Shown here in pieces: positions 6,880 to 10,749 of a stretch of 10,749 nt of DNA. A model generated the notes under the pieces. It saw only the letters and a list, made by a program, of their open reading frames with translations, ran no database searches and was not told the origin of the DNA. The DNA comes from Pseudomonadota bacterium (GTDB lineage Bacteria > Pseudomonadota > Gammaproteobacteria > Burkholderiales > Burkholderiaceae_D). Numbering within the stretch: the stretch's first letter is position 1; each line of letters begins with the position of its first letter. Made by a program: the position numbers and the translations under genes. The stretch lies in NCBI GenBank assembly GCA_023449275.1, contig JAEXJM010000054.1, forward strand, positions 1 through 10,749, given 5' to 3'.

Positions 6880-8244
6880 TTACCGCATTCCCGGCATCAT
6901 GCCTTTCAAACCACGCATCATTTTCATCATTCCTCCGTTTTTCATTTTTTTCATCATCGACTGCATCTGTTCAAACTGGGATAACAATCGATTGACATCC
7001 TGTACCTGAACACCGGCCCCGGCAGCGATACGGCGTTTGCGAACAGCCTTGATGATTTCAGGTTTGCTGCGTTCCTGTGGCGTCATCGAATTGATGATTC
7101 CTTCCATTCTCCGTACGTGTTTTGATGCCTGATCCATATCCGTTCCGGCAGCGGCCTGCTGAAACTGTACCGGCATTTTGCTCATCATGCTGGATAAACC
7201 GCCCATGTTTTTCATTTGGCCAAGCTGTGCCAGAAAATCGTTGAGATCGAAGCGCCCACCTACCTTGAGTTTCTTTTCGAGCGCCTGTGCCGCCTTGATA
7301 TCGACATTCTTGCGTGCTTCTTCAACCAGCGCAAGGATATCTCCCATACCGAGAATACGGTTGGCCATCCGCACCGGATCGAATTCTTCCAGACCATCCA
7401 GTTTTTCCGAAACACCGACAAACTTGACGGGCTTGCCTGTAATCTGACGAACCGACAGGGCAGCACCGCCACGCGCATCGCCATCAAGCTTCGTCAACAC
7501 GATACCTGTCAGAGGCAAGGCATCATTAAAGCTTTTCGCCACATTGATGGCATCCTGCCCCAGCATGGCATCAACGACGAACAGGGTTTCTATTGGCGAA
7601 AGCGCCTGATGCAATCCGGAAATTTCCTTCATCATCTGTTCATCGATACCCAGACGACCTGCCGTATCGACAATCAGGACATCATAAAAATGCCGTTTGG
7701 CGTGATCCAGTGCCGCTTTGGCAATTTCAATCGGTTCAGACGCTTCCGAGCCATAAAAATCGGCACCACTTTGTCCCGAAACCGTTTCCAGCTGTTTGAT
7801 AGCCGCCGGACGATAAACGTCTGTTGAAACGGTCAATACCTTTTTCTTCTTTTCCTGTTTCAGATAGCGTGCCAGTTTACCGACAGTCGTCGTTTTACCA
7901 ACCCCTTGCAAACCTGCCATCAGAATAATGGCCGGAGGCTGGGTCGCAAAATTCAGCTGGGACGCCTTTTCACCAAGATCGGCTCCCATAACCTGGGACA
8001 ATTCCTGCTGGACAACCCCTACAAGGGCCTGCCCCGGTGACAGGGAATCCATTACCTCCCGGCCCATTGCTTTTTCACGGACTTTTCCGATAAAGCTTTT
8101 TACAACAGGCAATGCAACGTCGGCTTCGAGAAGAGCCAGGCGCACTTCCCTGAGCATTTCCGCCGTATTGGTTTCCGTCAAACGGGCTTCCCCACGAATG
8201 GTTTTAACAACCTTGGCCAGGCGCTGAGTCAGATTATCAAGCAT
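6880..8244 (-). CDS. ffh: Signal recognition particle GTPase Ffh (SRP54)
   Basis: Binds 4.5S RNA and signal sequences on ribosomes and, with FtsY, delivers inner-membrane proteins to the translocon. The 454-residue product begins MLDNLTQRLAKVVKTIRGEARLTE, the N domain. The G domain has the P-loop GLQGVGKTT (111-119), STDVYRPAA (140-148), DTAGR (193-197) and TKLDGDARGG (251-260). The M domain (about 330-454) includes the RNA-binding helix-turn-helix KPEIIKAVRKRRIAAGAG (394-411) and a methionine-rich tail (MQSMMKKMKNGGMMKMM, ending GMMPGMR). Length and architecture are normal. The ATG has no recognisable Shine-Dalgarno, unusual for a highly used gene, but no better start fits the family. It is divergent from fhs. 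Confidence 0.97.
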   Translation of the reverse strand: MLDNLTQRLAKVVKTIRGEARLTETNTAEMLREVRLALLEADVALPVVKSFIGKVREKAMGREVMDSLSPGQALVGVVQQELSQVMGADLGEKASQLNFATQPPAIILMAGLQGVGKTTTVGKLARYLKQEKKKKVLTVSTDVYRPAAIKQLETVSGQSGADFYGSEASEPIEIAKAALDHAKRHFYDVLIVDTAGRLGIDEQMMKEISGLHQALSPIETLFVVDAMLGQDAINVAKSFNDALPLTGIVLTKLDGDARGGAALSVRQITGKPVKFVGVSEKLDGLEEFDPVRMANRILGMGDILALVEEARKNVDIKAAQALEKKLKVGGRFDLNDFLAQLGQMKNMGGLSSMMSKMPVQFQQAAAGTDMDQASKHVRRMEGIINSMTPQERSKPEIIKAVRKRRIAAGAGVQVQDVNRLLSQFEQMQSMMKKMKNGGMMKMMRGLKGMMPGMR

Positions 8245-8274
8245 ATCAATTTAGAAAATGATGTCATTAACCAG

Positions 8275-8293
8275 TCAGTGTCTGGGACACTGA
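8275..8293 (-). repeat. Perfect stem-loop in the ffh upstream region
   Basis: TCAGTGTC and GACACTGA form an 8-bp perfect inverted repeat around TGG, 31-49 bp upstream of the ffh ATG. There is no T-tract on either strand, so it is not a terminator. It could be a leader RNA hairpin or an operator for ffh. A possible minus-strand -10 (TACAAT, 8307-8312) lies just upstream, without a good -35. Confidence 0.4.
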
Positions 8294-8455
8294 GAATTTC
8301 GACGATATTGTAATCGCATTTTCAGACTACCAGATATATTCAGGAGTATTTCCCATTATCCCTGTTCCATCCTGCCTGAATTTCTTTTATTTTGAGTGCA
8401 CGATACGCTGTCGGCCACGCGCTTTTTCAAGAGGAAAAAATGAATAATGAAGAAT

Positions 8456-8478
8456 AAATGCCAGAGAAAGGCATTTTT
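8456..8478 (+). terminator. Terminator-like hairpin upstream of the fhs promoter
   Basis: AAATGCC (8456-8462) pairs with GGCATTT (8470-8476) around a 7-nt AGAGAAA loop, and two further Ts extend the run to five. As a plus-strand intrinsic terminator it is short and only moderately GC-rich. It would stop any transcript entering from the left before the fhs promoter. Confidence 0.4.
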
Positions 8479-8480
8479 AG

Positions 8481-8510
8481 TTGCGAATCGTACTTTGTAT
8501 ATTCTACAAT
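8481..8510 (+). promoter_or_regulatory. Sigma-70-type promoter of fhs
   Basis: TTGCGA (8481-8486) and TACAAT (8505-8510) are separated by 18 bp. Transcription would start near 8517, giving a leader of about 52 nt. TTGTA and TACAA (8495-8499, 8505-8509) form an inverted repeat overlapping the -10, a possible operator. The spacer holds the 15-bp sequence also found before the SWIB gene. Confidence 0.55.
8488..8502 (+). repeat. 15-bp sequence shared with the SWIB leader (copy in the fhs promoter)
   Basis: TCGTACTTTGTATAT, identical to the minus strand of 6663-6677. Here it fills most of the spacer between the -35 and -10 of fhs. Flanking bases differ at once on both sides, so the match is exactly 15 bp. 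Confidence 0.6.
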
Positions 8511-8568
8511 GACCTTTAACTTTGAATTCGTGTAACCTTTTTGCCTGCAGAGAAAGCGAGACTCACAT

Positions 8569-10242
8569 ATGACATCCGATATTGCAATTGCTCAAAGTGC
8601 GAAAATGCTTCGCATCAGCCAAGTTGCTCAACGCTATGACATCGAGGAAGAATACCTGGAACCGTATGGTCACTACAAAGCAAAGATCTCCCTGGACTTC
8701 CTTGATACTCTGAAGGACAAACCGGATGGCAAACTGGTTATGGTCACGGCCATCAATCCCACCCCGGCAGGCGAAGGCAAGACAACGACTACAATCGGTC
8801 TGGGTGACGCGTTGAACCGTATCGGCAAGAAAGCAATCATCTGTTTGCGTGAACCATCCATGGGCCCGGTATTCGGCATGAAGGGAGGCGCTGCTGGTGG
8901 CGGATATTCGCAGGTCATTCCAATGGAAGACATCAACCTGCATTTTACAGGTGACATCAGTGCCGTGGCGCTGGCAAACAACCTTCTGGCCGCCCTGATC
9001 GACAATCATATCCATCACGGCAATGAACTGGGCATCGATGCCCGCCGTGTCGTCTGGAAACGTGTCGTCGATATGAACGACCGTTCCCTGCGCAACATCA
9101 CGATCGGCCTGGGTGGCCCGGCCAACGGTTATCCTCGTGCAGACGGCTTCAATATCGCGGTTGCTTCTGAAGTCATGGCGATTCTGTGTCTGGCAAGCAG
9201 CCTGCAGGATCTGAAAGAAAGACTTGGAAAAATCGTTATCGGCTATACCCGTGATCTGAAACCGGTTCTGGCAAGCGATCTGAAAGCCCATGGCGCCATG
9301 GCAGCCATCCTGAAAGACGCTATCAAGCCTAACATGGTTCAAACGCTGGAAAACAATCTGGCCCTGATTCACGGTGGCCCATTCGCCAACATCGCGACCG
9401 GCAGCAATTCTGTCATCGCAACGAAATCCGCATTGAAGCTGGCTGATTACGTGGTTACCGAAAGTGGCTTCGGTGCCGATCTCGGCGCTGAAAAATTTGT
9501 TGACATCGTTTGCCGCAAATCAGGCCTACGTCCGGACTGTGCCGTCATCGTTGTCACAGTGCGTGCCTTGAAATACCATGGTGGCGTCAACCTGCCTGAT
9601 CTGGGCAAGGAAAATCTGGCAGCCCTTGAGAAAGGCATTGCCCATCTGGAACGCCACGTGAACAACATCCGTAATCACTACGGTCTGCCTTGCGTCATCT
9701 GCATCAATCATTTCACACTGGACACTGAAGCGGAAATCCAGTTGCTGAAAGACAAAATGGCAAGCCGTGGTGCGCCGATCGTCGTTTCCAAACACTGGAG
9801 CCAGGGCGGTAAAGGCGCTGAAGAACTGGCACAAACAGTCGTCAACGTTATTGAAACGACTCCAAGCAATTTCAAATTCGTCTATGACGAAAAAGAGTCG
9901 CTTTGGGATAAGATGTCGACCCTGGCCACCAAACTGTATGGCGCTCGAGACGTCGTTGCCGACAGCAAGGTCAAGGCCCAGATCAGGAAACTGGAAGAAG
10001 ACGGTTATGGCGACTATCCGATTTGCGTTGCCAAAACACAATATTCTTTTGCGACCGATCCTGCCCTGCGCGGTGCTCCGTCAGGCCACTCTGTCAACAT
10101 CCGTGAAGTGCAGCTGGCTGCTGGCGCAGAATTTATTGTCATCATGTGCGGTGACGTTATGCTAATGCCAGGTTTGCCGAAAGTCCCATCTTCCACTATG
10201 ATTGACATAGATGCAGAAGGACGCATAGTCGGATTATTCTGA
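8569..10242 (+). CDS. fhs: Formate-tetrahydrofolate ligase (10-formyl-THF synthetase)
   Basis: Joins formate to tetrahydrofolate with ATP to make 10-formyl-THF for purine synthesis, initiator-tRNA formylation and other one-carbon reactions. The 557-residue product carries the ATP-binding loop NPTPAGEGKTTTT (63-75), the first FTHFS signature FGMKGGAAGGGYSQVIPMED (102-121), INLHFTGD, and the second signature VTVRALKYHGG (329-339). The end, MPGLPKVPSSTMIDIDAEG, is also canonical. Length matches the usual 555-560, so the monofunctional bacterial enzyme is intact. The ATG at 8569 has only a weak GAG-rich ribosome binding site. The gene stands alone between its own promoter and an inverted repeat. 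In a formate-producing anaerobe it would be a main entry of formate into biosynthesis; that is inference. Confidence 0.98.
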   Translation: MTSDIAIAQSAKMLRISQVAQRYDIEEEYLEPYGHYKAKISLDFLDTLKDKPDGKLVMVTAINPTPAGEGKTTTTIGLGDALNRIGKKAIICLREPSMGPVFGMKGGAAGGGYSQVIPMEDINLHFTGDISAVALANNLLAALIDNHIHHGNELGIDARRVVWKRVVDMNDRSLRNITIGLGGPANGYPRADGFNIAVASEVMAILCLASSLQDLKERLGKIVIGYTRDLKPVLASDLKAHGAMAAILKDAIKPNMVQTLENNLALIHGGPFANIATGSNSVIATKSALKLADYVVTESGFGADLGAEKFVDIVCRKSGLRPDCAVIVVTVRALKYHGGVNLPDLGKENLAALEKGIAHLERHVNNIRNHYGLPCVICINHFTLDTEAEIQLLKDKMASRGAPIVVSKHWSQGGKGAEELAQTVVNVIETTPSNFKFVYDEKESLWDKMSTLATKLYGARDVVADSKVKAQIRKLEEDGYGDYPICVAKTQYSFATDPALRGAPSGHSVNIREVQLAAGAEFIVIMCGDVMLMPGLPKVPSSTMIDIDAEGRIVGLF

Positions 10243-10249
10243 TTTTGAC

Positions 10250-10280
10250 TTGTTTTTCGGCTGAGCAAGCCGAAAAACAA
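10250..10280. repeat. Perfect 13-bp inverted repeat after fhs, polarity opposite to a terminator
   Basis: TTGTTTTTCGGCT (10250-10262) and AGCCGAAAAACAA (10268-10280) pair perfectly around a 5-nt loop, 7 bp after the fhs stop. On both strands the T-run is on the 5' arm and the A-run on the 3' side, so no U-tract follows the hairpin. It may stabilise the 3' end of fhs mRNA or be a protein site. Confidence 0.65.
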
Positions 10281-10636
10281 AATAACTGGTTGGGCTATTG
10301 TTGTGCTACCAGCGCATGATTTAGCCCTTCCGTTATTTGCATTACATAATTTAAGAAGGCTGAACCTGATGTGTTCATACCCATTCGGGTTCTGATAAAA
10401 CCGCCCTCCGAAATGCTGTCTATCAGACAGCGTTAAGTCAACCTTTTGTTACCGGCAAGGTTCATAAATGATGGGCATGGGTTTTCTCATATGTACGAGA
10501 ACTTCATACATAAAAAACGAAAATATATTAAAAAATAAGTAAACGGCATTATCGAAAAGAATGTATCTGTACCGGATCATAAAAGAAAACAATTTCGATA
10601 TCCGCGAAGCTGGAACTATTTCAAAAGGGAAAGAAC
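10281..10636 (+). other. Gene-free spacer with several small hairpins before the panE-like gene
   Basis: No long coding frame is convincing. An AAGAAGG ribosome-binding-like site (10353-10359) precedes an 8-codon ORF (10369-10395, MCSYPFGF). Short inverted repeats follow at 10411-10434, 10440-10462 (AACCTT/AAGGTT) and 10484-10501 (TTCTC/GAGAA). The stretch 10503-10540 is very AT-rich and may be the promoter zone for the next gene; a TATATT (10524-10529) lacks a good -35. I recognise no known riboswitch or small RNA. Confidence 0.45.
10411..10434 (+). terminator. Stem-loop that may end the fhs transcript
   Basis: GCTGTC (10415-10420) pairs with GACAGC (10426-10431) around TATCA, and flanking AAT/GTT extend the stem to 9 bp with one wobble pair. 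Only two Ts close the structure and no U-tract follows, so it would be a poor intrinsic terminator. It lies about 170 bp after fhs. Confidence 0.25.
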
Positions 10637-10749
10637 ATGAAAATTGCGATCATAGGAGCCGGAGCGATAGGAGGCTACGTAGGAGTGAAACTGGCGTTGG
10701 CAGGAGAAGACGTCACCTTCATCGTAAGGGGAGCCAACCTTGATGCCAT
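10637..10749 (+). CDS. panE: Ketopantoate reductase family protein (5' part; runs off the window)
   Basis: The first 37 codons read MKIAIIGAGAIGGYVGVKLA and continue GEDVTFIVRGANLDA. This is the N-terminal Rossmann strand with the GxGxxG dinucleotide motif (residues 7-12) and the second-strand FIVRG typical of ApbA/PanE 2-dehydropantoate 2-reductases, which use NADPH to make pantoate for coenzyme A. Family membership is fairly safe; the exact substrate is not, because the catalytic C-terminal domain is outside the window and paralogues act on other 2-oxo acids. AAGGG (10625-10629) is a good ribosome binding site 7 nt upstream of the ATG. Codon choice is odd: 6 of 7 glycines are GGA, with ATA, GTA and AGG also present, whereas neighbours favour GGC and GGT. 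It probably belongs to a new transcription unit. Confidence 0.8.
   Translation, partial: MKIAIIGAGAIGGYVGVKLALAGEDVTFIVRGANLDA

Larger units (their letters stand above)
8245..8568. other. Divergent spacer between ffh and fhs
   Basis: These 324 bp hold no gene longer than a few codons. They contain the stem-loop at 8275-8293, a GAGG ribosome binding site (8431-8434) before a 5-codon ORF (8440-8457), a terminator-like hairpin (8456-8478), and the fhs promoter (8481-8510). The middle, about 8315-8425, shows nothing I can name; no riboswitch consensus was recognised. Confidence 0.6.

Noticed and set aside
8300..8568. Possible ZTP or folate riboswitch before fhs
   Set aside because: fhs genes in some bacteria have such leaders, but I could not find the conserved core sequences or paired elements here, nor in the spacer 10281-10636.
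8563..9372. 269-codon open frame on the minus strand inside fhs
   Set aside because: Antisense to a fully conserved fhs; the translation shows no family signature.
10561..10743. 60-codon plus-strand frame at the right edge
   Set aside because: It reads through the panE-like start in another frame; the panE frame has the dinucleotide motif and a better ribosome binding site.
1..10749. CRISPR arrays, insertion sequences, tRNA genes, phage or defence genes
   Set aside because: I looked for tandem spaced repeats, transposase frames with flanking inverted repeats and tRNA-like cloverleaf sequences and saw none.

Overview
The window is an ordinary, gene-dense stretch of bacterial chromosome, most likely from a betaproteobacterium of the order Burkholderiales. 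Two things point there: the order rplU-rpmA-obgE-proB, then a convergent CNP1-like gene and rppH, then proS, and a lysine/alanine-rich SWIB-domain protein. The near-even base composition and the fhs gene beside ffh fit Oxalobacteraceae, perhaps an Oxalobacter-like anaerobe. That placement is inferred from memory of gene order and was not searched.

Layout. Positions 1-2925 hold a plus-strand run: the end of rplU (ribosomal protein L21), rpmA (L27), a perfect terminator-like hairpin, obgE (ribosome-assembly GTPase) and proB (first step of proline synthesis). Positions 2934-4119 hold a minus-strand pair: rppH (RNA pyrophosphohydrolase) followed by an overlapping gene for an exported CNP1-like protein of unknown function. 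After a 190-bp divergent promoter region, proS (prolyl-tRNA synthetase with editing insertion) runs to 6049 and ends at a strong bidirectional terminator at 6101-6138. The minus-strand genes for a histone-H1-tailed SWIB protein (6262-6651) and for ffh (the SRP GTPase, 6880-8244) follow. A 324-bp divergent spacer leads to fhs (formate-tetrahydrofolate ligase, 8569-10242). After a hairpin-rich 394-bp spacer, the first 37 codons of a ketopantoate-reductase-like gene run off the window.

How they fit together. Most genes serve translation and its surroundings: ribosomal proteins, ribosome assembly, tRNA charging, co-translational membrane targeting and mRNA 5'-end turnover. ProB makes the proline precursor and ProS loads proline onto tRNA, but they lie in different transcription units here. 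Fhs feeds formate into one-carbon metabolism, which would matter in an organism that produces formate.

I found no mobile element, CRISPR array, tRNA, rRNA, phage gene or obvious new defence or biosynthetic system. The observations most worth checking are: a 15-bp sequence shared exactly, in the direction of transcription, by the SWIB leader and the fhs promoter; the H1-like tail on the SWIB protein; an inverted repeat after fhs with the wrong polarity for a terminator; and two gene-free spacers carrying tiny ORFs with ribosome binding sites next to stem-loops.
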